Shown: positions 25,497 through 32,044 of the stretch, piece after piece
How positions within the stretch are numbered: position 1 is the stretch's first letter
Layout of the letters: every line of letters starts with the position of its first letter
Assembly: GCA_019753175.1 (NCBI GenBank)
Contig: JAIELK010000003.1
Coordinates: 94,842-158,841 of the forward strand
From: Hyphomonadaceae bacterium
GTDB taxonomy: Bacteria; Pseudomonadota; Alphaproteobacteria; Caulobacterales; Aquidulcibacteraceae
Reading direction: 5' to 3'
Length of the DNA stretch: 64,000 nucleotides
Notes under the pieces: model-generated
The model's input: only the letters and a program-made list of their open reading frames with translations
Told to the model about the DNA's origin: nothing
Databases searched by the model: none
Program-made: the position numbers and the translations under genes

Positions 25497-25723
25497 AGTT
25501 TGACCCGCGCGTCACACTGGCGCTGATCCTGGCGCTGGTGCTCGAAACCGCGGGCAGCCTGATCTGGATCGGCGGCGCCGCTGCTCGCCTGCGTGAGGTC
25601 GAGCGCGCGGCGATCAGCGCGCCGGAAGTCGCCGAGCGCTTAGCGCGGGTCGAGGGTCAACTCGCCGAGCAGCAGCGAACTCTGGCGCGGATCGAACAGC
25701 GGGTGGACGCGCGTGATCGTTGA
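25493..25723 (+). CDS. GTA gp3.5-like small membrane protein
   Basis: This 76-residue protein has one hydrophobic helix (about residues 8-27) and a charged coiled-coil tail rich in Glu, Arg and Gln. It sits between portal and protease genes, the location of RcGTA gp3.5, whose role is not established. The start overlaps the portal stop, and the end overlaps the GTG start of the protease by 11 bases. Confidence 0.6.
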   Translation: MKFDPRVTLALILALVLETAGSLIWIGGAAARLREVERAAISAPEVAERLARVEGQLAEQQRTLARIEQRVDARDR

Positions 25724-26141
25724 AGGTTACGCCGCCATCTTTGCCGTACGCGACCGGATGGACGACATCGTCCGCGCGGGGGCGTTTCGCGAGAGCTTGG
25801 CGCGCCGCACCGAACCTTTGCCGATCTATCTGGAACATGAGCCGCGCCTGCTCGCCGGCCATTGGAGCGAGGCGCGCGAGGATTCGCGCGGCCTCTACGT
25901 ACGCGGCGCGATCCGCGACGATCTGCCCGGCGCCGCGCGTGCAAGGCGCATGCTGGCGCGCGGCGTCGATGGCTTGTCGATCGGCTTTGTCGCCCTTGCT
26001 GCGTCGCGTGCTGGGGGGACTCGTCTGCTCGAAGAGGTCGATCTGCTCGAAGTCTCGATCGTCACCTATCCCATGCAGCCGCTGGCGCGACTTCGGCAGT
26101 CGCCAGTGAGTGCTCAGCCAAGACTGCCGATCGCTGCATAA
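25713..26141 (+). CDS. GTA gp4, HK97-family prohead protease
   Basis: The 142-residue protein matches the HK97 prohead protease (U35) fold: VEGYAAIFAVRDRMDDIVRAGAF, then a PIYLEHE strand with the likely catalytic His, and GLSIGFVAL with the Ser. A final VDLLEVSIVTYPMQP completes the family signature. It cleaves the N-terminal scaffold-like part of the capsid protein during head maturation. GTG 25713 overlaps the previous gene. Confidence 0.9.
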   Translation: MIVEGYAAIFAVRDRMDDIVRAGAFRESLARRTEPLPIYLEHEPRLLAGHWSEAREDSRGLYVRGAIRDDLPGAARARRMLARGVDGLSIGFVALAASRAGGTRLLEEVDLLEVSIVTYPMQPLARLRQSPVSAQPRLPIAA

Positions 26142-26155
26142 CCAAGGAGACCACC

Positions 26156-27358
26156 GTGAAGAAGGAAGTCAAAGCCGCGCCCGTGGGCGGGGCGGACGCG
26201 CTCATGCGCGCGTTCGAGGAGTTCAAGGCGGCCAATGACGCGCGCCTCGATTCCATCGAAAACAAGCGCGGCGATGTGCTGCTTGAAGAGAAGGTGGATC
26301 GCATCGATCGTGCGCTCACCGAGCAGAAATCGCTGATCGAACGCGCCGCGCTCGCCGGGCGGCGCCCCGCGCTTTCCGCCGACCCCGCGGAGTCGGAGCA
26401 CAAATCGGCGTGGAGCGCCTATGTGCGCCGCGGCGACATCTCCGCGCTCGGCGCGTTCGAAGCCAAGGCGCTCTCGGTCGGCGTCGCCGCCGACGGCGGC
26501 CACCTCGCGCCGCCCGAACTCGATCGCCTGATCGAGAGCCGTCTGCGCGCCGCTTCGCCGATGCGCGAGATCGCGTCGGTGCGCACCACCAGCGCCAATC
26601 TGTTCCGCAAGCCGATCAGCTTGACCGCCTCCGGCTCCGGCTGGGCGGCGGAAACCGGCGCGCGCACGGAAACCTCTTCGCCGACGCTGGCGCTGCTCGA
26701 TTTTCCCACTGCCGAGCTCTACGCCAATCTCGCCGCCACCCAGGCGCTGCTCGACGACGCCTTCGTCAATCTCGAAGAATGGATCGCCAGCGAAGTTGAA
26801 GACGCGTTCTCCGCGCAGGAACGCGCCGTGTTCGTCAACGGCGACGGGATCAACAAGCCCAAGGGCTTTCTGAACTACACCATGATCGCCGACGCGAGCC
26901 ATGTCTGGGGCCAGATCGGCTATATCGCTACGGGCGTTGCTGGCGGATTCGCGGCGACAGCGCCGGTCGATAAGATCATCGACCTGGTCTATGCGCCGAA
27001 AGCGCAATTTCGCCAGAACGGGCGTTTCGTCATGAACCGCAAAACCGTCTCGGCGGTGCGCAAGCTGAAGGACGCCTCTGGCCAGTATATCTGGGAACCG
27101 AACGATCGCGGCGGCGCGACGCTGCTTGGTTACGCAGTGACGGAACTGGAAGACATGCCCGACATCGCCGCGAGTTCGAACTCGATCGCGTTCGGCGATT
27201 TTCAGCGCGGCTATTTGATCGTCGATCGCGCCGGCGTGCGCGTTCTGCGCGATCCGTTCTCCAACAAGCCGTACGTGATGTTCTACGTCACCAAGCGCGT
27301 TGGCGGCGGCGTGCAGAATTTCGACGCCATCAAAGTGCTGCGCTTCGCGGTGAGCTGA
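26156..27358 (+). CDS. GTA gp5, HK97-type major capsid protein
   Basis: The 400-residue protein starts at GTG 26156 with a strong AAGGAGA ribosome site six bases before it. Residues 1-75 form the charged coiled-coil delta domain expected to be removed by gp4. The body follows the HK97 fold: GGHLAPPELDRLIESRL, the FRKPISLTASGSGWAAETG strand, EWIASEVEDAFSAQERAVFV (P-domain spine helix), GDGINKPKGFL and the late VGGGVQNFDAIKVLRF. It builds the GTA shell. A REP-like double hairpin follows the gene. Confidence 0.95.
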   Translation: MKKEVKAAPVGGADALMRAFEEFKAANDARLDSIENKRGDVLLEEKVDRIDRALTEQKSLIERAALAGRRPALSADPAESEHKSAWSAYVRRGDISALGAFEAKALSVGVAADGGHLAPPELDRLIESRLRAASPMREIASVRTTSANLFRKPISLTASGSGWAAETGARTETSSPTLALLDFPTAELYANLAATQALLDDAFVNLEEWIASEVEDAFSAQERAVFVNGDGINKPKGFLNYTMIADASHVWGQIGYIATGVAGGFAATAPVDKIIDLVYAPKAQFRQNGRFVMNRKTVSAVRKLKDASGQYIWEPNDRGGATLLGYAVTELEDMPDIAASSNSIAFGDFQRGYLIVDRAGVRVLRDPFSNKPYVMFYVTKRVGGGVQNFDAIKVLRFAVS

Positions 27359-27399
27359 GCCGCTTCCACCGATCCCGCGATGACGACGCAATCGGCAGT

Positions 27400-27468
27400 C
27401 CGGGGCCCATGAACACGAAAGTTCTGTGGTCATGGGTCCCGGGCGCACCGCTTCGCGTCGCCCCGGGA
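27400..27468. repeat. REP-like palindromic element with two competing hairpins
   Basis: Arms 27400-27416 and 27426-27442 pair with two mismatches in 17 bases around a nine-base loop (core CGGGGCCCATG / CATGGGTCCCG). A second stem pairs TCCCGGGCG (27437-27445) with CGCCCCGGGA (27459-27468), using part of the first stem's right arm, so the two are mutually exclusive. The flank GATGACGACG before it is typical of alphaproteobacterial extragenic palindromes. It lies in the 132-base gap between capsid and adaptor genes, the longest gap inside the GTA cluster. Confidence 0.7.
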
Positions 27469-27490
27469 ATGGGTGTTCGTTAGGAATCCC

Positions 27491-28051
27491 ATGTCCATCA
27501 TCATCGTTACGCCGCCGGCGAGCGAACCTGTGTCGCTCTCGGAGGCGAAGCTTTTTCTGCGCATCGATCACAATAGCGAGGATGCGCTCATCAATACGCT
27601 GATCGGCGCCGCGCGCGATGCGGTGGAGGCCGGTTGCGGGCGCGCACTGATCACGCGGCGCGTGCGCGAAAGCCTCGATATCTGGCGCCGCGACGCGGTC
27701 AATGGCGCTGTGCTGGGTTTGGGGCCCGTCACCAATGTGGTCGCCGTGCGCTTGCTTGCCGACAATGGCGCGCAGAGCATCATCGATCCTGCACGCTACC
27801 GTCTGGAGGGCGCCTACGATCGCCCGCGCCTGGTGTTTCCGCCGGGCCTGCCCGCGACGCTGCGCAGCGCCGGCGGGATCGAGATCGAGTATGACGCGGG
27901 CTTCGACGACGTCGCCGCCGATCTGCCGCTTTCGCTCAGGCTGGCGACGCTGCAGATCGTCGCCGCGCTCTATGAGGCGCGCCAAGGCGAGCGTGCCATC
28001 CCTGAAACGGCGCGGGCGCTGATGCGTCCGTTCGCGCCGGCGCGCTTGTGA
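27491..28051 (+). CDS. GTA gp6, head-tail adaptor
   Basis: A 186-residue connector of the phage gp6-like/PhiE125 gp8 type: PVSLSEAKLFLRIDHNSEDA, LINTLIGAARDAVEAGCGRA and the late DLPLSLRLATLQIVAALYE are typical. It forms the adaptor ring under the portal. ATG 27491 is preferred over a codon 18 bases upstream. It overlaps the next gene at the TGATG junction. Confidence 0.85.
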   Translation: MSIIIVTPPASEPVSLSEAKLFLRIDHNSEDALINTLIGAARDAVEAGCGRALITRRVRESLDIWRRDAVNGAVLGLGPVTNVVAVRLLADNGAQSIIDPARYRLEGAYDRPRLVFPPGLPATLRSAGGIEIEYDAGFDDVAADLPLSLRLATLQIVAALYEARQGERAIPETARALMRPFAPARL

Positions 28052-28368
28052 TGGATGCGATCGGCGCCATGCGCGCGCGCCTGCGCCTGCGCAAGCCGAC
28101 CCGGGTCGCCGACGAGATCGGCGGCGGGGCCACCTCGTGGAGCGACGCCGGCGAGATCTGGGCGGAGCTCACGGTGCTGAGCGCGGAGGCTAACACCGCG
28201 TTCGACGCGGGCGGGGCGCAAGCGCGGTTCAATGTGCGCATCAACCGCCGCGACGATATCCGCGCCGGTTGGCGCGCGCTTTGGGGCGCGCGGACGCTAC
28301 GCATTCTCGCCGTGCGCAACGAGGGCGGGGCGCGCATCGATCTCGTCGCCGAGGAGGAGGTGTTATGA
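28051..28368 (+). CDS. GTA gp7, head closure (stopper) protein
   Basis: The 105-residue protein fits the SPP1 gp16/HK97 gp7-like head-closure family: an RLRLRKPTRVADEIGG start, a WAELTVLSAEA strand, VRINRRDDIRAGWRALW and RTLRILAVRNEG. In the particle it plugs the channel below the adaptor. ATG 28051 overlaps the previous stop; the stop overlaps the next ATG. Confidence 0.82.
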   Translation: MDAIGAMRARLRLRKPTRVADEIGGGATSWSDAGEIWAELTVLSAEANTAFDAGGAQARFNVRINRRDDIRAGWRALWGARTLRILAVRNEGGARIDLVAEEEVL

Positions 28369-28772
28369 GCGCTGAACGCGCGCTGATCGCCGCCATCCGC
28401 GCCGCGGCGATGGCGGATACGGGCGTCAAGGCGCTCGTCGGCGATCCCGCGCGCATCTACGACGATGCGCCTGAGGGCGCGGTGTTTCCCTACGTGACGC
28501 TGGGCCGGGTGGAGTCGCGTGCGGCTGACGCCGCAAGCGTGCAGGGGATTGAACACGCGCTGACGCTGCATGTCTGGTCGCGCTACGGCGGGCGCGCTGA
28601 AGCGCTCGACATTATCGGCGCGCTACGTGCGGCCCTGCACAATGCGTCGCTCACGCTGACGGGTCATCGCCTCGTACTTCTCTATGCGTCGTTCGCGGAC
28701 GTGTTCCGCGCCGGCGACGCGCAAACCACCCACGGCGTGCTGCGGCTGCGCGCAGTGACCGAGCCGAATTAG
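28365..28772 (+). CDS. GTA gp8, DUF3168 tail terminator
   Basis: This 135-residue protein of the DUF3168 (tail completion/terminator) family has IYDDAPEGAVFPYVTLGRVE, HALTLHVWSRYGGRAEALDI and LRAALHNASLTLTGHRLVLL. It caps the tail tube at the head-proximal end. ATG 28365 overlaps the previous TGA. Confidence 0.85.
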   Translation: MSAERALIAAIRAAAMADTGVKALVGDPARIYDDAPEGAVFPYVTLGRVESRAADAASVQGIEHALTLHVWSRYGGRAEALDIIGALRAALHNASLTLTGHRLVLLYASFADVFRAGDAQTTHGVLRLRAVTEPN

Positions 28773-28784
28773 GAGTTCGCAATC

Positions 28785-29204
28785 ATGCCAGGCCAAAAAG
28801 GTCGCGACGTCTTGATCAAGATCGGCGACAGCGGCGCACCAGAGACCTTCACCACCGTCGCGGGCCTTCGCGCCAAGACCATCGCGCTTAATGCCGGCAC
28901 GGTGGACGGCACCACCGGCGAGAGCCAAGACGCCTGGCGCGAGCTGATCGCAGGCGCTGGCGTCAAGTCCGCGCGTGTCAGCGGCGCTGGCGTATTCAAG
29001 GATGCGGCTTCCGACGCCGCGATCCAGCAAGCGTTCTTCACGCAAGCGGCGCGTAGCTTTCAACTGGTGATCCCCGGCTTCGGCGTACTGCAGGGGCCGT
29101 TTCTGATCGAGTCGCTCGATTACTCCGGCGATCACGACGGCGAGGCTGCTTTTGCAATCACCCTCGCATCGGCCGGCGTGGTCAATTTCACGGCAACCCC
29201 ATGA
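28785..29204 (+). CDS. GTA gp9, TP901-1-type major tail tube protein
   Basis: A 139-residue tail tube protein of the TP901-1/GTA family: QKGRDVLIKIGDSGAPETFT, a GLRAKTIALNAGTVDGT strand pair, ESQDAWRELIAGAGVKSARV, and FLIESLDYSGDHDGEAAFAI with a final SAGVVNF. Hexamers stack to form the tail. A 12-base gap with an AGGAG-like site separates it from gp8. Confidence 0.9.
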   Translation: MPGQKGRDVLIKIGDSGAPETFTTVAGLRAKTIALNAGTVDGTTGESQDAWRELIAGAGVKSARVSGAGVFKDAASDAAIQQAFFTQAARSFQLVIPGFGVLQGPFLIESLDYSGDHDGEAAFAITLASAGVVNFTATP

Positions 29205-29506
29205 GCTTACACAACAAGGCGCGCGGCGAGGTGGTGCTGCGCATCGGTGAGCGCGACGCGCGGCTCTGCGTTACGCTCGGCGCTTTGGCCGAGTTGGAGG
29301 GCGCGTTCGACGTCGGCTCGCTCGCCGAACTGGCCGATCGTATGACGAGTCTCACCGCATCTGATCTGATCCTGGTGATCTCCGCGCTTACTATTGGCGG
29401 CGGCAATGCGATGTCGAGTGCGGAGCTGGCGGCGGCGCCCATCGACCCGAAGGCGGCTGCCGATGCAGTCGCACGGGCGTTCCAGGCGGCGTTCGATGAA
29501 ATCTGA
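29201..29506 (+). CDS. GTA gp10, tail assembly chaperone-like protein
   Basis: This 101-residue protein matches the GTA TAC family: NKARGEVVLRIGERDARLCV, TLGALAELEGAFDVGSLAEL, then a C-terminal AADAVARAFQAAF helix. Its genomic pairing with an overlapping small ORF (gp10.1) resembles the two-product tail assembly chaperones of siphophages. The start overlaps the gp9 stop. Confidence 0.85.
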   Translation: MSLHNKARGEVVLRIGERDARLCVTLGALAELEGAFDVGSLAELADRMTSLTASDLILVISALTIGGGNAMSSAELAAAPIDPKAAADAVARAFQAAFDEI

Positions 29507-29675
29507 GGCGTGGGCAGAGATGCTGGCGGCTGGGTGCGCCCTGGGTTTGGCGCCGGACGTTGTTTGGCGGCTCAGCGTCAGGGAATGGCGCGCGCTGACG
29601 CGCGGGGAGGCGCCAGCGATGACGCGCGACGAACTTGAAGCGCTGGTGCGCGCTTATCCGGATCAAGCCCCATGA
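29496..29675 (+). CDS. GTA gp10.1, small tail assembly chaperone partner
   Basis: The 59-residue protein begins at ATG 29496, inside the end of gp10 in another frame. It has the small-TAC motif GLAPDVVWRLSVREWRALTR and a final DELEALVRAYPD. In siphophages the equivalent product arises by frameshift; here a separate start is available, and the overlap leaves room for either. The stop overlaps the tape measure start. Confidence 0.8.
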   Translation: MKSEAWAEMLAAGCALGLAPDVVWRLSVREWRALTRGEAPAMTRDELEALVRAYPDQAP

Positions 29676-30082
29676 CTGAGACACGGAGCCTGGCATCGAT
29701 CGAATCGGAACTCGCCTCCGCCGCCGCAGCGCTACAGAGTTTCGCGCGGGGACCGGCGCAGCAAGCGGCGGAGGAGGTGGGCGCGGCGTTCGAGCGCGCT
29801 GGCGTGCGTATCGCCAACGCACTCGGCGCGGCGGCGATGGGCGGTGAAGCTGCGTTCAAGCGCATGGCCAAGGTGATCTTGGAAGAGCTGGCGAAGATCG
29901 CGCTCCAGCGGTTGCTCACGCAAACCAATTCACCGTCTGGTGCGCCTTCCGCGCCGACCGCGTCGCCGGTCGCCGTGCATTTTCATCTCGCCGGCGGCGA
30001 CGCGAACGCCATCGCGCGCAACCAGGGTCAGATCGCCGCCGCCATCGCCCGCGCGGTGGCCTACGGGAGGCGCAATCTGTGA
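29672..30082 (+). CDS. GTA gp11, short tape measure protein
   Basis: This 136-residue helical protein lies where RcGTA encodes its tape measure. The central GEAAFKRMAKVILEELAKIALQRLL-like region and the C-terminal HFHLAGGDANAIARNQGQIA AAIARAV-type tail are characteristic of phage tape measure ends. The protein is much shorter than phage tape measures, and shorter than my recollection of the RcGTA protein (about 220 residues), predicting a short tail. Start and end overlap its neighbours by four bases. Confidence 0.75.
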   Translation: MTETRSLASIESELASAAAALQSFARGPAQQAAEEVGAAFERAGVRIANALGAAAMGGEAAFKRMAKVILEELAKIALQRLLTQTNSPSGAPSAPTASPVAVHFHLAGGDANAIARNQGQIAAAIARAVAYGRRNL

Positions 30083-30711
30083 GCGCGTTTCATGAAGTCT
30101 TGCTGCCGCTGCCGTTCGCGCTTGGCGCCAGCGGCGGGCCAGAGCGGCGCGTCGACGTGGTGACGCTCGGTTCCGGTCGCGAGGCGCGCAACACACCGTG
30201 GGCGCATAGCCGGCGGCGCTACGACATTGGCGGTGCGGTGCGCACCCTGAGCGAGCTAAGCACGCTGATTGGCTTCTTCGAAGCGCGGCGCGGCAAACTC
30301 CACGGCTTCCGGTTCCGCGATCCGTTCGATCACAAATCGTGCGCCCCGAGCGCAACACCCGCATTTGCCGACCAGAGCGTCGGCGCGGGCGACGGCGTGC
30401 GAACGGTATTCGCGCTCGTCAAGCGCTACGGGACCGGCGATGCCGCCTATGTGCGTCCGATCGCCAAGCCAGTCGCAGCCAGTGTGATGATCGGCGTGGC
30501 GGGCGTGCAACTCTCAACCGGGGCCTTCAGCGTCAACACGACCAGCGGCGATGTGACACTCGCAACGCCCCCCGCGAGCGGCGCTGCGGTCACTGCGGGG
30601 TTCCTCTTCGACACGCCCGTTCGTTTCGACGTCGAGCGCCTCGACATGACGCTTGACGGTTTCGGCGCCGGCCGCGCGCCTTCGGTTCCGCTTGTAGAAA
30701 TTCTGCTCTGA
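30079..30711 (+). CDS. GTA gp12, distal tail protein (DUF2460/TIGR02217)
   Basis: A 210-residue distal tail protein of the TIGR02217 family: FHEVLLPLPFALGASGGPER, RNTPWAHSRRRYDIGGAVRT and FRFRDPFDHKSCAPS are typical. The C-terminal AGFLFDTPVRFDVERLDMTL closes the family domain. It forms the ring at the tail tip joining the tube to the hub. The GTG start overlaps gp11's stop. Confidence 0.9.
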   Translation: MSAFHEVLLPLPFALGASGGPERRVDVVTLGSGREARNTPWAHSRRRYDIGGAVRTLSELSTLIGFFEARRGKLHGFRFRDPFDHKSCAPSATPAFADQSVGAGDGVRTVFALVKRYGTGDAAYVRPIAKPVAASVMIGVAGVQLSTGAFSVNTTSGDVTLATPPASGAAVTAGFLFDTPVRFDVERLDMTLDGFGAGRAPSVPLVEILL

Positions 30712-31589
30712 TGCGCGCTGTCCCGGCTATGCTCGCAGCGCGGCTCGTGTCCGGCGTGACGACGCTCGCCTACGTTTGGAAGGTCACCCGCCGCGACAGT
30801 CAAACGTTCGCGTTCACCGATCACGACAGGCCGCTGACCTTCGAGGGCATGACGGCGCAGCCGTCGACCGGCCTCATCACCGGCGCCATCGAAAAGAGCC
30901 TCGACCTTGCCGTCGATACCGCGAGTGTCGCCGGGGCTCTGAACGCGGCGGCGCTCAGCGAAGACGAGCTGTCGCGCGGATTGTGGGACGGTGCGCGCGT
31001 CGATCTCTACCGCGTGGATTGGACGGACGTATCGCTGCGTGTGCACGTGTTCGCCGGTCATCTGGGAGAAGTGCGGCGTGGCGTGAGTGCGTTCGAAGCG
31101 GAGCTGCGCGGGTTGCAGGCGGCGCTCAACACGCCGGTGGGGCGGGTGTTCTCTTGCTTTTGCGACGCAGACGTCGGCGACGCGCGGTGCACGGTCAATC
31201 TTGAGACAGCGGTGTTCAAGGGCGCGGGCGCGGTAACGCAGGTTCTCTCGGCCGCATCATTTCGCGCCAGCGGTCTCGGCGCATTCGCCGCCGGCTGGTT
31301 CACAAGCGGGCGCCTCGTCTGGACCAGCGGCGGCAGCGCAGAGATCAGCGCCCACCGCATTGATGCAGGCGAGGCGGTGATCGACCTGCTCGATCCGGCG
31401 GGGCCGGCGCTGCAGGTCGGCGCAAGTTTCACGGTCACCGCGGGTTGCGACAAGCGGTTCGAGACCTGCCGCGTCAAATTCGCCAACACCACGAACTTCC
31501 GCGGCTTCCCGCACATGCCCGGCAACGATGTCGTGCAGGCGGGTCCGCGCGACGGCGAGCGCATGGACGGAAGCTCGCGCTTCGCATGA
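30711..31589 (+). CDS. GTA gp13, tail hub protein (DUF2163/TIGR02218)
   Basis: This 292-residue protein of the TIGR02218 family has an N-terminal YVWKVTRRDSQTFAFTDHDR. It carries five conserved-looking Cys: C149, C151, C160 (SCFCDADVGDARC) and C246, C253 (GCDKRFETC), followed by NFRGFPHMPG. Related siphophage hub proteins (lambda gpL type) bind an iron-sulfur cluster through C-terminal Cys, and the same is plausible here. It is located at the tail tip; the stop overlaps the peptidase start. Confidence 0.88.
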   Translation: MRAVPAMLAARLVSGVTTLAYVWKVTRRDSQTFAFTDHDRPLTFEGMTAQPSTGLITGAIEKSLDLAVDTASVAGALNAAALSEDELSRGLWDGARVDLYRVDWTDVSLRVHVFAGHLGEVRRGVSAFEAELRGLQAALNTPVGRVFSCFCDADVGDARCTVNLETAVFKGAGAVTQVLSAASFRASGLGAFAAGWFTSGRLVWTSGGSAEISAHRIDAGEAVIDLLDPAGPALQVGASFTVTAGCDKRFETCRVKFANTTNFRGFPHMPGNDVVQAGPRDGERMDGSSRFA

Positions 31590-32044
31590 TCCCCCGACTA
31601 AGCGTGCTCAAGGAAGCGCGCGCCTGGATCGGCACGCCGTATCAGCACCAGGCGAGCGCCAGGGGCGCCGGTTGCGATTGCCTCGGGCTCGTGCGCGGCG
31701 TGTGGCGTACGCTTTACGGCGCTGAGCCCGAGCTTGCCCCCCCTTACACGCCTGACTGGGCCGAGCGCCTGGGCGAAGAAACACTATACCAAGCGGCGCT
31801 GCGGCACTTGGTCGAGGTTGAATCCGAGCGCGCATCGCCTGGCGACGTGTTGCTGTTCCGCATGGAGCACGGCTCGCCCATGAAGCACGCAGCGATCCTC
31901 GACGAAGGCGAGGCGATCATCCACGCCTATTGGGGCCGCGCCGTCGTGCGCTCACGGTTTGCGCCGTGGTGGCGCACGCGCTGGGCGGCGACGTTTCAAT
32001 TCCCGAACATCGAGCCATGGCCGAACTCGTCCTCAGCACCATAG
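31586..32044 (+). CDS. GTA gp14, NlpC/P60 peptidoglycan peptidase
   Basis: The 152-residue NlpC/P60 enzyme has its catalytic Cys at residue 32 in CDCLGLVRGVW and its His in MKHAAIL, with a later HAYW as a possible third residue. It sits in the tail tip and is expected to cut peptidoglycan peptides when the particle injects DNA. ATG 31586 overlaps gp13, and its end overlaps gp15 by 28 bases in another frame. Confidence 0.9.
   Translation: MIPRLSVLKEARAWIGTPYQHQASARGAGCDCLGLVRGVWRTLYGAEPELAPPYTPDWAERLGEETLYQAALRHLVEVESERASPGDVLLFRMEHGSPMKHAAILDEGEAIIHAYWGRAVVRSRFAPWWRTRWAATFQFPNIEPWPNSSSAP

Noticed and set aside
26114..27985. Open frame of about 620 codons on the minus strand opposite the GTA capsid region
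   Set aside because: It mirrors the third-position G+C bias of the plus-strand gp5/gp6 genes, is Arg/Gly/His-rich with no domain, and crosses the REP element. The capsid reading is unambiguous.
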